Assembly (NCBI GenBank): GCA_035316325.1
Contig: DATHJB010000126.1
Coordinates: 1 to 36,801 of the forward strand
DNA: 36,801 bases
Direction of reading: 5' to 3'
Origin: Acidimicrobiales bacterium
Lineage (GTDB): Bacteria > Actinomycetota > Acidimicrobiia > Acidimicrobiales > VFJN01
A model generated the notes under the pieces. The model searched no databases. It was not told the origin of the DNA and saw nothing but the letters and a program-made list of their open reading frames with translations. Every line of letters starts with the position of its first letter. Position 1 is the stretch's first letter. Position numbers and translations under genes: made by a program. Positions 1 to 6,880 of the stretch are shown one piece after another.

Positions 1-489
1 GCCGTGGTGCAGTCCGGGCTGTGGGACGTCGCCGACCGCCGCATCCCCGACCACGGCGAGTGGGTGCACATCGGCCAGGAGGTCTACGACGACTACCTGC
101 GCTCGGAGATGCTAGACGTCGTCGACGTGCTGCGCGACCAGGGCATCGTCACCGTGTGGCTGACGTCGCCCATCCCCGACTGGACCCTGGTGCAGCCCCG
201 CCTGCCCGACCGCCCGCCCGAGTTCGCGCCGGTGCGGACCGAGCGCTACAACACCATGATCCGGGAGCTGGCCGACCGTGAGCAGGGGGTTGTCGCGGTC
301 GACCTGGAGGCGTACACGTCGTCGCTGTCACGTGACGCGCTCCACCGCCTCCGCGACGACGGCATCCACTGGACGCCCGAGGGCAGCCGCGTGATCGCCG
401 AGTGGCTGGGTCCCCAGGTGGTGGTCAGCGTCTCGACCGAACGCCAGCTCGAGGCGGCGGGCGCAGCGGGTGCGCCGAGCCCGGGCTAG
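1..489 (+). CDS. SGNH/GDSL-type hydrolase domain, C-terminal part (5' truncated by window)
   Basis: The frame is open from the first base, so the gene begins outside the window; about 162 residues are visible. Near the C-terminus is DGIHWTPEGSRVIAEWL. This is the block V signature of SGNH hydrolases, with the catalytic Asp and His in a D-x-x-H arrangement. An alternating hydrophobic/loop pattern such as VVDVLRDQGIVTVWLTSPIP fits the alpha/beta flavodoxin-like core of the fold. In actinobacteria such domains are often the soluble tail of membrane acyltransferase-3 proteins that O-acetylate cell-surface glycans, but the upstream part that would show this is missing. The catalytic Ser block is also outside the window. 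The family call is fairly firm; the substrate is unknown. The gene converges on the TetR gene downstream. Confidence 0.7.
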   Translation, partial: AVVQSGLWDVADRRIPDHGEWVHIGQEVYDDYLRSEMLDVVDVLRDQGIVTVWLTSPIPDWTLVQPRLPDRPPEFAPVRTERYNTMIRELADREQGVVAVDLEAYTSSLSRDALHRLRDDGIHWTPEGSRVIAEWLGPQVVVSVSTERQLEAAGAAGAPSPG

Positions 490-517
490 GGCTAGGGCTA
501 GGGGGTGTCCTGGTCGC

Positions 518-1150
518 TCAGTCGCCGAGACGGCCGGTGGCGTACTCGCAGGTCACCCGCCAGGCGACCTCGGGCTCGAGCTGACCGGCCAGGCACAGCT
601 CCACGTTGGCCAGGGCGAAGCCCAGCAGGCCGGAGCTGGCGGCCACCAGGTCGTCGGCCGGGAGGCCCGAGGCGGCCATCAGGGCGGCCAGCTCGGAGGC
701 GATCTGCACGCGGGTGGCGATGGCCGAGGCCTCGACCGTCTCGTCGTGGGCCACCCACGGGTCACGGAACAGCAGGCGGTAGGCCGACGGGTTCTCGTCG
801 AAGAACGCGAAGAGCGCGCCCAGCAGGTGCTCCATGCGGGTGCGGGGCGAGAACGGGACCTTCGCCGCGGTGCACAGCCGCTGCTGGAACTCGGCCAGCA
901 GCTCCTGCACCACGCTGACGAACAGCTGCGGCCGCCCGTCGGGGAAGTAGTGGTAGAGCAGGCCTTTCGACACCTTCGCGGCGCTGGCCACCTCGGCCAG
1001 GCCCGACTGGGCGTACCCGTTCGCGGCGAAGACGTCGCGGGCGGTGGTCACGATCTCTGCCCGCCGCGCCTCTGGGTTCTTGCGGATGCGCTTGTTCGCG
1101 CGCTGTCCGCTGTCCGTTGCGCTGGCGCTCACGGAGTGAGAGTAACGCAT
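518..1150 (-). CDS. TetR/AcrR family transcriptional regulator
   Basis: 210 residues. The N-terminal helix-turn-helix spans roughly residues 25-75: RRAEIVTTARDVFAANGY, then LAEVASAAKVSKGLLYHYF, the classical TetR recognition helix ending in YHYF. The rest is a helical ligand-binding/dimerisation domain without a recognisable effector signature. The ATG at 1150 has no clear Shine-Dalgarno sequence. A TACTAG-like -10 box lies about 14 nt upstream, so the leader would be very short. The gene is divergent from the promoter at 1218-1246 and the acyl-carrier-protein operon, so it may regulate that operon; this is inferred from position only. The actinobacterial glmU/prs locus often has a TetR gene nearby, for example between glmU and mfd in Mycobacterium. 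Confidence 0.9.
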   Translation of the reverse strand: MRYSHSVSASATDSGQRANKRIRKNPEARRAEIVTTARDVFAANGYAQSGLAEVASAAKVSKGLLYHYFPDGRPQLFVSVVQELLAEFQQRLCTAAKVPFSPRTRMEHLLGALFAFFDENPSAYRLLFRDPWVAHDETVEASAIATRVQIASELAALMAASGLPADDLVAASSGLLGFALANVELCLAGQLEPEVAWRVTCEYATGRLGD

Positions 1151-1217
1151 GTCACCGGTCTGAGCTAGTAGGGGACAATATTTCGACCAGGTGGGGGTAC
1201 ATGATCAATAAAGACGC

Positions 1218-1246
1218 TTGACATTGACCTCGGGGATCTCGATACT
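1218..1246 (+). promoter_or_regulatory. Sigma-70-type promoter for the ACP/glycosyltransferase operon
   Basis: TTGACA at 1218-1223, a 17-nt spacer, and GATACT at 1241-1246. This gives a perfect -35, a near-consensus -10 and optimal spacing, placing the transcript start near 1253. The 8-mer GACGCTTG occurs on both sides (1213-1220 and 1247-1254) and could be an operator. Confidence 0.65.
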
Positions 1247-1397
1247 GACGCTTGCTGAGGGGATGTCTGGGGGAACCGATGGCGTCGAAATGTCGCGAGT
1301 CTGAACTGGTCGATCTCGTCCGCGGCCGAGTCCGAGGGCGATGCAGTCGACACGGCGAACGTGCCGCTCATGCGGCGTTCTCGCTGGGGGGATCCAT

Positions 1398-1437
1398 GGT
1401 GGGCGGCGCGGTTCCGACCGCTGCCGCGCCGCCCACC
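1398..1437 (+). promoter_or_regulatory. 14-bp perfect GC hairpin in the ACP-operon leader
   Basis: GGTGGGCGGCGCGG (1398-1411) is the exact reverse complement of CCGCGCCGCCCACC (1424-1437), with a 12-nt loop. It overlaps a potential in-frame ATG at 1396 and would bury it in RNA. No U-tract follows. It may be an attenuator-like leader element, or the 3' hairpin of a short RNA starting near 1253. Confidence 0.5.
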
Positions 1438-1650
1438 GTGGCACACGCCCTGGCATCCGATCGGCTCGAGACGCGGGGAAGCACCGCCTCGCGGCTCGCC
1501 GAGCGCAGGGACGAGCTGTGGCCGGAGGTCGCACCGGCCCAGCTCTCCCCGCGCGCACAAGTTCCCGGGCGGACGTCCCGGCCGCAAGCGGTTCCCCCGC
1601 GGCCGGGCGTTCGGGAACTGGTCTGCCCTCGCCAGCGCGACCCTCGGGCC

Positions 1651-1899
1651 GTGCTCGTCACGATCCGCCGGCTCGTCGCCGAGATCGTGGGCGAGGAGGT
1701 CGAGGTCACCCGCCACACCTCGTTCGGCTACGACGTCGAGCTGGAGAGCGGCGAGCTGGTCGGCCTGGCCCGCCGCCTGCGGGAGACCTACGGGCCGGAC
1801 GTCGACGTGATGGCCTGGTTCGCCGAGCTCGACGTCGACGACCTGGTGGCGCTCACCGCCGGTGAGGTCACCGATTTCGTCGTCTGGTGCCTCGACTGA
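1651..1899 (+). CDS. Acyl carrier protein-like protein with variant E-S attachment motif
   Basis: From the GTG at 1651 the product is 82 residues, the usual length of a free-standing carrier protein. Helix II reads ESGELVGLARRLRETYG and aligns without gaps with the carrier consensus DSLxxVELxxRLExxFG. Ser33 is therefore the predicted phosphopantetheine site, but the preceding Asp is Glu. It is followed by an acidic segment and helix III/IV (AELDVDDLVALTAGEVTDFV). I chose this start because G/C at third positions jumps at 1650. ATGs at 1279 or 1396 in the same frame are alternatives that add a low-complexity tail, and no good ribosome site is seen for any of the three. The glycosyltransferase gene follows after 18 nt, so the two are probably co-transcribed. 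The acyl group carried is unknown. Confidence 0.65.
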   Translation: MLVTIRRLVAEIVGEEVEVTRHTSFGYDVELESGELVGLARRLRETYGPDVDVMAWFAELDVDDLVALTAGEVTDFVVWCLD

Positions 1900-1917
1900 G
1901 CCGGGGGTGCGACCGAG

Positions 1918-3132
1918 ATGGGCCGCTTCCTGTTCGTCGTGCCGCCGCTGGCCGAGCACCTCCGGCCGACCCTTGCCGTCGGCCGTGAGCTGACCGCCCG
2001 GGGACACCGGGTGGCCTGGGCCGGGCACCCCGAGGTCGTCGAGGCGCTCCTGCCCGCCGACGCCCTGTTCCTCCCGGTCGACACGGCCGTGCCCCGCCAC
2101 GTGCGCCGGGCGATGGCGCTGCAACCCCTGTCCGGCCGGGGACTCCGGGGGCCGGCGGCGCTGAAGACCCTGTGGGAGAACGTCCTGCTGCCGCTGGCGC
2201 ACAGCATGGTGCCCGGCGTGCGCACCGCCGTGGAGGAGTTCGCGCCGGACGTCGTGGTCGCCGACCAGCAGGCGCTGGCCGGGGGCGCCGTCGCCCAGCT
2301 GCTGCACGTCCCGTGGGCCACCACCACGACCACGTTGGTCGAGCTGGCCCACCCGCTGGGCACGATGCCGCTGGTCGCCCGGTGGATCCGCGGCCTGCTG
2401 CTCGACCTCATGATCGACGTGGGGATCGACGACGAGGAGGCCGTCAACGTCGACCCCCGCTTCTCGTCGCAGCTGGTGGTGGCGTTCACCACCGAGGCGC
2501 TGGTGGGTGCGTCAGTGCTGCCGAAGCGATCGTGGGTGTGCGTCGGGCCGTGCCTCGATGAGCGGGCCGCCGACGCCCCCTTCGCCTGGACCTGGCTCGA
2601 CGGGCGGCCGCTGGTGGTCGTCGCCCCGGGCGGGCGCCCGGGTGCCCACGGGCCGGGCGAGGGCTTCCTGCGGGTCGCCGTGGAGGCGCTGGCGGGGATG
2701 GACGTCCAGGCCGTCGTGGTGGCGCCGCCGGAGCTGCTGCCGTCGCCGCCGGCCAACGTGGTGGTGACGCCCGACGTGCCGTCGTCGGCGCTGCTGGCGC
2801 TGGCCGCCGTCGTCGTGACCCACGGGGACCACGGCACGGTCGGGCGGGCACTGGGCCACGGGGTGCCGCTGGTGGTGGTGCCGCTCCACGACGACCAGCC
2901 CGTCGTCGCCCAGCAGGTGGTCCTGGCCGACGCCGGCGTGCGTCTCCGGTTGGGTCGGGTGCACGCCGCCGGGCTGCGCGTGGCGGTCGAGGCGGCACTG
3001 TTCGAGCCCCGTTTGCGAGCAGGAGCCGCCAAGGTGCGCGACTCTTTCGCTCGTGCGGGCGGAGCGAGGCGCGCGGCGGATCGGATCGAGGGCTTGGTTG
3101 GAACGACACTGACGGCGCGGGAGTCGGCATGA
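1918..3132 (+). CDS. GT1/MGT-family glycosyltransferase
   Basis: 404 residues with the two-domain GT-B architecture. The N-terminal acceptor half opens with FLFVVPPLAEHLRPTLAVGRE, the usual start of macrolide- and sterol-type glycosyltransferases. The C-terminal half carries the nucleotide-sugar signature: T301-H-G-D-H-G-T-V, then ALGHGVPLVVVP, then D326-Q327, whose acidic/amide pair contacts the donor sugar in this family. Enzymes of this type glycosylate lipids, polyketides or other small hydrophobic acceptors using UDP- or TDP-sugars. Lying between a carrier protein and a lipoyl-like protein, it may act on an acyl product; that is inference. Its stop overlaps the next start by 4 nt (ATGA), so translation is coupled. 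The fold is well supported; donor and acceptor are not determined. Confidence 0.85.
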   Translation: MGRFLFVVPPLAEHLRPTLAVGRELTARGHRVAWAGHPEVVEALLPADALFLPVDTAVPRHVRRAMALQPLSGRGLRGPAALKTLWENVLLPLAHSMVPGVRTAVEEFAPDVVVADQQALAGGAVAQLLHVPWATTTTTLVELAHPLGTMPLVARWIRGLLLDLMIDVGIDDEEAVNVDPRFSSQLVVAFTTEALVGASVLPKRSWVCVGPCLDERAADAPFAWTWLDGRPLVVVAPGGRPGAHGPGEGFLRVAVEALAGMDVQAVVVAPPELLPSPPANVVVTPDVPSSALLALAAVVVTHGDHGTVGRALGHGVPLVVVPLHDDQPVVAQQVVLADAGVRLRLGRVHAAGLRVAVEAALFEPRLRAGAAKVRDSFARAGGARRAADRIEGLVGTTLTARESA

Positions 3133-3401
3133 GCGAGCTCCACGCCGAAGCGCCGCACCTGGACGAGCGGCTGATCATCGCGCCGCGGGCAGGCGTCTTC
3201 CATCCGTTCCTCAGCGAGCTGCCCATCACCGACGTCGGGCGGATCATGGCCGGCGAATCGATCGGGATGCTGGTGCACTCCGGCGAGAAGAGCATGGTCG
3301 AGAGCCCCTTCGACGGCGTCTTCCGCGGCCTCCTGGTCCTCCCGGGCGAGCGCGTCCGCCAGGGCCAACCTGTCGCTTGGGTCACCTGGCTCGCCACCTG
3401 A
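3129..3401 (+). CDS. Small biotinyl/lipoyl-domain-like protein
   Basis: 90 residues making a single barrel-sandwich domain. Two half-repeats are visible: IIAPRAGVFHP...GESIGMLVH and SPFDGVFRGLLVLPGERV, ending RQGQPVAWV. The linking hairpin reads HSGEKSMVESP, where the Lys lines up with the modified lysine of lipoyl domains (xDKAxVE) rather than with the MKM of biotin carriers. Whether it is lipoylated, biotinylated or unmodified cannot be told. No partner transferase, carboxylase or dehydrogenase is encoded nearby. It overlaps the glycosyltransferase stop by 4 nt and ends exactly at a hairpin (3401-3425), which suggests it is the last gene of the operon. Confidence 0.7.
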   Translation: MSELHAEAPHLDERLIIAPRAGVFHPFLSELPITDVGRIMAGESIGMLVHSGEKSMVESPFDGVFRGLLVLPGERVRQGQPVAWVTWLAT

Positions 3402-3425
3402 CCCCACCCCCGCTCGAGGTGGGGT
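3401..3425 (+). terminator. Hairpin after the ACP/GT/lipoyl operon
   Basis: ACCCCACC (3401-3408) pairs perfectly with GGTGGGGT (3418-3425) across a 9-nt loop, starting at the last base of the upstream stop codon. There is no U-run, so it is terminator-like rather than a canonical intrinsic terminator. Confidence 0.4.
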
Positions 3426-3463
3426 GGGTTCGGGAGGTGGCGTGGGTGCGCTACAACGTGGGC

Positions 3464-4567
3464 ATGACCGCGCGGCCTCTCTCCGCGATCGTGCTTGCTG
3501 CTGGCCATGGCACACGCATGCGTTCGGCTCGTCCGAAGCCCCTCCACCTCCTCGTCGGCCGGCCCCTCGTTCGTCACGTCCTCGATGCCCTCGCCGACTG
3601 CGACGTCGACCGGGCGGTGGTCGTCGTCGGCCACGGCGCCGAGGTCGTCACCAAGAAGTTGCAAGAGGACATGGGCCCGTTCCCGCTCGACTTCGTGGAG
3701 CAGCACTACCAGCGCGGCACCGGCGATGCCGTGGCCGTCGGGCTCACCGGGCTCCCGGACGACGACCTCGACGAGGCCGAGGACGGCGGCGACGTGCTGG
3801 TCCTCCCCGGCGACACGCCGCTCCTGCGGCCCATCACGCTCGCCGAGCTGGTGTCGGAGCACCGGATGTCGGGCGCGGCCTGCACCGTGCTGAGCGCCCG
3901 GCTCGACGACCCCACCGGCTACGGCCGGGTGGTGCGCGACAAGGACGGCCGGGTGCGGCGCATCGTCGAGCAGCGCGACGCCGACGAGACCGAGCACGCG
4001 ATCGACGAGATCAACACCGGCATCTTCGTGTTCCGGCGCGGCCTGCTCGCCCCTGCCCTGCGTCGCCTCACGCCCGACAACAGCCAGGGCGAGCTGTACC
4101 TGACGGACGTCGTCGAGGTGCTGGCCGACGCCGGCTACCAGGTGGTCGCCAACATGGCCGGTGACCCCGAGGAGACCCACGGCGTCAACGACCGGGTCCA
4201 GCTGGCCCGGGCCGAGGTCGAGCTGCGGCGCCGCATCAACGAACGCTGGATGCACCTGGGCGTCACCATCGTCGACTCGGCGGCCACCTACATCGACGCC
4301 GACGTCGTGCTGGCCACCGACGTCACCCTGTGGCCCGGCACCGTGCTGCGGGGGCAGACCTACGTGGAGCACGGCGCCGAGATCGGCCCCGCCACCGACC
4401 TGCTCGACTCCCGGGTGGGCGACGGGGCGCGGGTGTTCCGCAGCGTGGGGGTGCAGGCCGACGTGGGCGACAACGCCGTGGTCGGCCCGTTCGCCTCTCT
4501 CGTGCCTGGTGACAGGATTCCTCCCGGGACCAGAACCGGGCCGTTCTATGCTGCGAGCGACGTGTAA
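3464..4567 (+). CDS. glmU: GlmU-like N-acetylglucosamine-1-phosphate uridylyltransferase, short C-terminus
   Basis: 367 residues from the ATG at 3464, which lies 6 nt after a TACAAC -10-like box (3452-3457), so the transcript may be leaderless. The N-terminal nucleotidyltransferase domain opens with LSAIVLAAGHGTRMRSARPK, the GlmU signature; later parts include LPGDTPLL (metal/nucleotide site) and EINTGIFVF. It would make UDP-GlcNAc from GlcNAc-1-P and UTP for peptidoglycan. A left-handed beta-helix begins near residue 275 (IDADVVLATDVTLWPGTVLRG). The protein stops at TRTGPFYAASDV, about where full-length GlmU continues into the coils holding the acetyl-CoA site and catalytic His. Family members are usually about 455-490 residues. 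prs starts 30 nt later, a conserved neighbour in actinobacteria. The uridylyltransferase is confident; acetyltransferase activity is not expected. Confidence 0.85.
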   Translation: MTARPLSAIVLAAGHGTRMRSARPKPLHLLVGRPLVRHVLDALADCDVDRAVVVVGHGAEVVTKKLQEDMGPFPLDFVEQHYQRGTGDAVAVGLTGLPDDDLDEAEDGGDVLVLPGDTPLLRPITLAELVSEHRMSGAACTVLSARLDDPTGYGRVVRDKDGRVRRIVEQRDADETEHAIDEINTGIFVFRRGLLAPALRRLTPDNSQGELYLTDVVEVLADAGYQVVANMAGDPEETHGVNDRVQLARAEVELRRRINERWMHLGVTIVDSAATYIDADVVLATDVTLWPGTVLRGQTYVEHGAEIGPATDLLDSRVGDGARVFRSVGVQADVGDNAVVGPFASLVPGDRIPPGTRTGPFYAASDV

Positions 4568-4597
4568 GCACGGCGGTCGGAGAGCGAGAGCCGATAT

Positions 4598-5581
4598 ATG
4601 GACCCGGCAAGTGTCAGGAAGCTGCATGTGGTCTCGGGAAGGGCCAACGAGCCCCTGGCCCGTGACATCGCCGATCACCTGGGCATAGAGCTGGGGGACA
4701 CGCAGCTCGGCAACTTCGCCAACGGCGAGATCCACTGCCGCTTCGGCGAGTCGGTCCGGGGCATGGACGTGTTCATCATCCAGAGCCACGGTGCCAGCGG
4801 CCACGGCTCCATCAACGACGCGCTGATGGAGCACCTGATCATGGTCGACGCCGCTCGCCGCGCGTCGGCCCGCCGCATCACCGCGGTCATGCCGTTCTAC
4901 GGCTACGGGCGCCAGGACCGGAAGGCCGAGGGCCGGGAGCCCATCACCGCCAAGCTGGTGGCCAACATGTTCGAGGCCGCGGGCGCCAACCGGCTCATGT
5001 CGGTCGACCTGCACTCCGGGCAGATCCAGGGCTTCTTCGACCAGCCGTTCGACCACCTCGTGGCCATGCCGGTGCTGATCGAGTACCTGGAGGCGCACGC
5101 CGGCGACGACCTGGTGGTCGTGTCGCCCGACGCCGGCCGGGTGAAGGTGGCCGAGCGCTACGCCAACGCCCTGCACGCCGACCTGGCCATCGTCCACAAG
5201 CGACGGGTACGGGGCGCCAAGAACGCGGTGGAGGCCAAGGAGGTGGTCGGCAACGTCGAGGGCCGCACCTGCGTGCTGATCGACGACATGATCGACACCG
5301 CCGGCACCATCTGCGCCGCCGCCGAGCAGCTGGTGGAGCGGGGCGCCGGAGCGGTCTTCGCCGCGGCGACGCACGGTGTGCTGTCGGGCCCGGCGATCGA
5401 CCGACTGAAGAACTCGGTGATCACCAAGATCGTGGTGACCGACACCCTGCCGCTGCCGTCGGAGAAGCAGATCGACAAGCTCGAGGTGCTCTCCGTCGCC
5501 CGGATCATCGCCGACGCCATCGACGCGGTGTTCCAGAACACCTCCGTCTCCGAGATCTTCGGCGGCCACAACCAGAACTGA
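4598..5581 (+). CDS. prs: Ribose-phosphate pyrophosphokinase (PRPP synthase)
   Basis: 327 residues, close to the usual 310-330. The enzyme makes 5-phosphoribosyl-1-diphosphate from ribose-5-phosphate and ATP for purine, pyrimidine, His, Trp and NAD synthesis, and in actinobacteria for decaprenyl-phospho-arabinose. Visible signatures are FANGEIHCRFGESVRG near the N-terminus, the ATP-site segment MPFYGYGRQDRKAEGREPI, SVDLHSGQIQGFFD with the metal-binding His, and the PRPP-binding loop VLIDDMIDTAGT (residues 226-237). A GAGAG ribosome site ends 7 nt before the ATG. It lies 30 nt downstream of glmU and probably shares its transcript. The C-terminus has a short tail, EIFGGHNQN. It converges on the HNH gene with 8 nt between the stops. 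Confidence 0.97.
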   Translation: MDPASVRKLHVVSGRANEPLARDIADHLGIELGDTQLGNFANGEIHCRFGESVRGMDVFIIQSHGASGHGSINDALMEHLIMVDAARRASARRITAVMPFYGYGRQDRKAEGREPITAKLVANMFEAAGANRLMSVDLHSGQIQGFFDQPFDHLVAMPVLIEYLEAHAGDDLVVVSPDAGRVKVAERYANALHADLAIVHKRRVRGAKNAVEAKEVVGNVEGRTCVLIDDMIDTAGTICAAAEQLVERGAGAVFAAATHGVLSGPAIDRLKNSVITKIVVTDTLPLPSEKQIDKLEVLSVARIIADAIDAVFQNTSVSEIFGGHNQN

Positions 5582-5589
5582 CATCCTGC

Positions 5590-6810
5590 TCACGGCCCGC
5601 TCCCTCGTTCTGGTCGCTCGAAGAGGTCGGGTGGTCGTCCGGGTGGTCGGCTCTGGATGACTCGTCCGGTGGGTGTGGTGATCTTGTAGGTGCCGTCGGG
5701 AAGCAACTTGGCGTGCCACCCGGGTTGGTGGACGAGGTGGTGATGGCGGGAGCATTCCAACACGAGGTTCCCGAGCTCGGTCGATCCGCCGCGGTTCCAG
5801 TGTTCGACGTGGTGGGCTTCGCACCATTGCGGTGGCCGGTCGCAGTCACCGAAGCGGCAGTGGCGATCGCGTGCCACGAGGGCGTTGAAGAGGCTGGCGG
5901 GGACGGTGCGGGTGGTGGTGCCGTAGTCGAGGATGCTGGAGCGGCCTTCGGTGATGACGCGGTGGACTCCGGCGTCACACGCCAATCGCAGGATGGTGGC
6001 AGAGTCCACCGTGGTGCCGTCGGGTAGCCAGCCGGTGGCTTCGTCGTCGGCGTCGATGTCGTCGAGGTCGAGGAACACGTTGAGGTGCGGCCGGTGCCGG
6101 CCCCCGCGGTGGGTCTGTTGGTGGTCGAGGAAGTACCGCAGGATGTCGACCAGCGCGTCGGCCCGACGTTCCGCGGGCGTCCGCTCCGGCTCCCCGTCGA
6201 CGTCATCAGTGGCCGCCAACCGCAGGGCGGTCTCGGTGATGGCACCGGCTTCGGGGTCGAGTGATCCGGAGAGCTCGCGGCGGCCGTTCATCGTCCGCGA
6301 CACATGGAGGTGCCGTTCGGGCCGCGCGGGTTCGGGGTCGGTGGGGTCGATCAGCGAGTCCTTCGCCGCCTGGGCCCATGCCTGCATCGCCGTGGCCACA
6401 TCGGCCACGGACATCGCCGCCAGCGTCGGCACCAGATCGGGTTCGGCCCACGCGAACAACGGGGTGATGGCGTCGTTGAGGTTCACGACGATGGCCTGCA
6501 CCTGCCCCGACGACAGCGTCCCGTTCCGATACGCCTCGGCGAGCACCGGCAGGTCACCTAACCGCCGCGCCGTCCGCGCCATCCCATGAGCATTCCGAGC
6601 GCTGCGACCGGTCGACTTGAGCCACGCGGTCATGTTCACCGCACCCGACTCGCGCCAGGCCTCGGCGCGGTCGAAGTCGCCCACTGCGGTGGTGACGGTG
6701 GCGTGCAGCTGGTCGAGCAGCCCGAGGCAGTCGGTCAGGGCGACCGGATCGACGGGGATGACGAGCTCCCGGATCGCTGTCGCCAGTGTGTCTCTGACCG
6801 TCTCGTACAT
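5590..6810 (-). CDS. DUF222/13E12-type HNH endonuclease
   Basis: 406 residues. The long N-terminal helical region (about 1-310) matches DUF222, as in the mycobacterial 13E12 repeat proteins: GDFDRAEAWRESGAVNMTAWL and PERHLHVSRTMNGRRELSGSLD. The C-terminal HNH domain (about 320-375) has DRHCRFGDCDRPPQWCEAHH, then HWNRGGSTELGNLVLECSRH, giving the paired Cys/His zinc ligands and the His-Asn-His metal site. Members are multicopy and strain-variable in actinobacteria; their role is not settled, though mobility or DNA-restriction functions are suspected. A perfect AGGAGG lies 23 nt upstream of the chosen ATG, too far for normal initiation. The nearer ATG opens a different, non-coding-looking frame. 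The gene separates prs from rplY, which are near neighbours in Mycobacterium. Confidence 0.9.
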   Translation of the reverse strand: MYETVRDTLATAIRELVIPVDPVALTDCLGLLDQLHATVTTAVGDFDRAEAWRESGAVNMTAWLKSTGRSARNAHGMARTARRLGDLPVLAEAYRNGTLSSGQVQAIVVNLNDAITPLFAWAEPDLVPTLAAMSVADVATAMQAWAQAAKDSLIDPTDPEPARPERHLHVSRTMNGRRELSGSLDPEAGAITETALRLAATDDVDGEPERTPAERRADALVDILRYFLDHQQTHRGGRHRPHLNVFLDLDDIDADDEATGWLPDGTTVDSATILRLACDAGVHRVITEGRSSILDYGTTTRTVPASLFNALVARDRHCRFGDCDRPPQWCEAHHVEHWNRGGSTELGNLVLECSRHHHLVHQPGWHAKLLPDGTYKITTPTGRVIQSRPPGRPPDLFERPERGSGP

Positions 6811-6880
6811 ACGTCGTACCGTACATGTGTTCCCCTCCTATAACCACCATTTTCCGGGGCTTCTCCGGCATCCTTTGGAG

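Larger units (their letters stand above)
1151..1650. other. Non-coding intergenic/leader region upstream of the ACP operon
   Basis: About 500 bases with no convincing gene. A plus-strand frame is open from about 1252 in phase with the acyl carrier protein, but its third positions are only about 80% G/C before 1650 and essentially 100% after 1651. Its translation is also a low-complexity Pro/Arg/Ala string. The region holds a strong promoter (1218-1246), a direct repeat GACGCTTG at 1213-1220 and 1247-1254 bracketing that promoter, and a 14-bp perfect hairpin (1398-1437). I therefore read it as a long 5' leader or a separate small RNA. Confidence 0.55.

Noticed and set aside
482..503. Triple GGGCTA tandem repeat, telomere-like
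   Set aside because: Only about three units between convergent genes; most likely a chance or slippage repeat, not an end structure.
1252..1650. N-terminal extension of the acyl carrier protein from the TTG at 1252 or the ATGs at 1279 and 1396
   Set aside because: Third-position G/C drops to about 80% and the peptide is low-complexity. A 14-bp hairpin covers the 1396 ATG. I start the gene at 1651, though an upstream start cannot be excluded.
4500..4600. A frameshift in glmU hiding the missing C-terminal domain
   Set aside because: All three frames downstream were considered. The next gene, prs, begins 30 nt after the stop, and no beta-helix hexapeptides appear in the other frames.
2486..5827. 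An 1113-codon minus-strand frame across the lipoyl-like, glmU and prs genes
   Set aside because: It is antisense to several well-recognised genes, changes composition along its length and has no motif.
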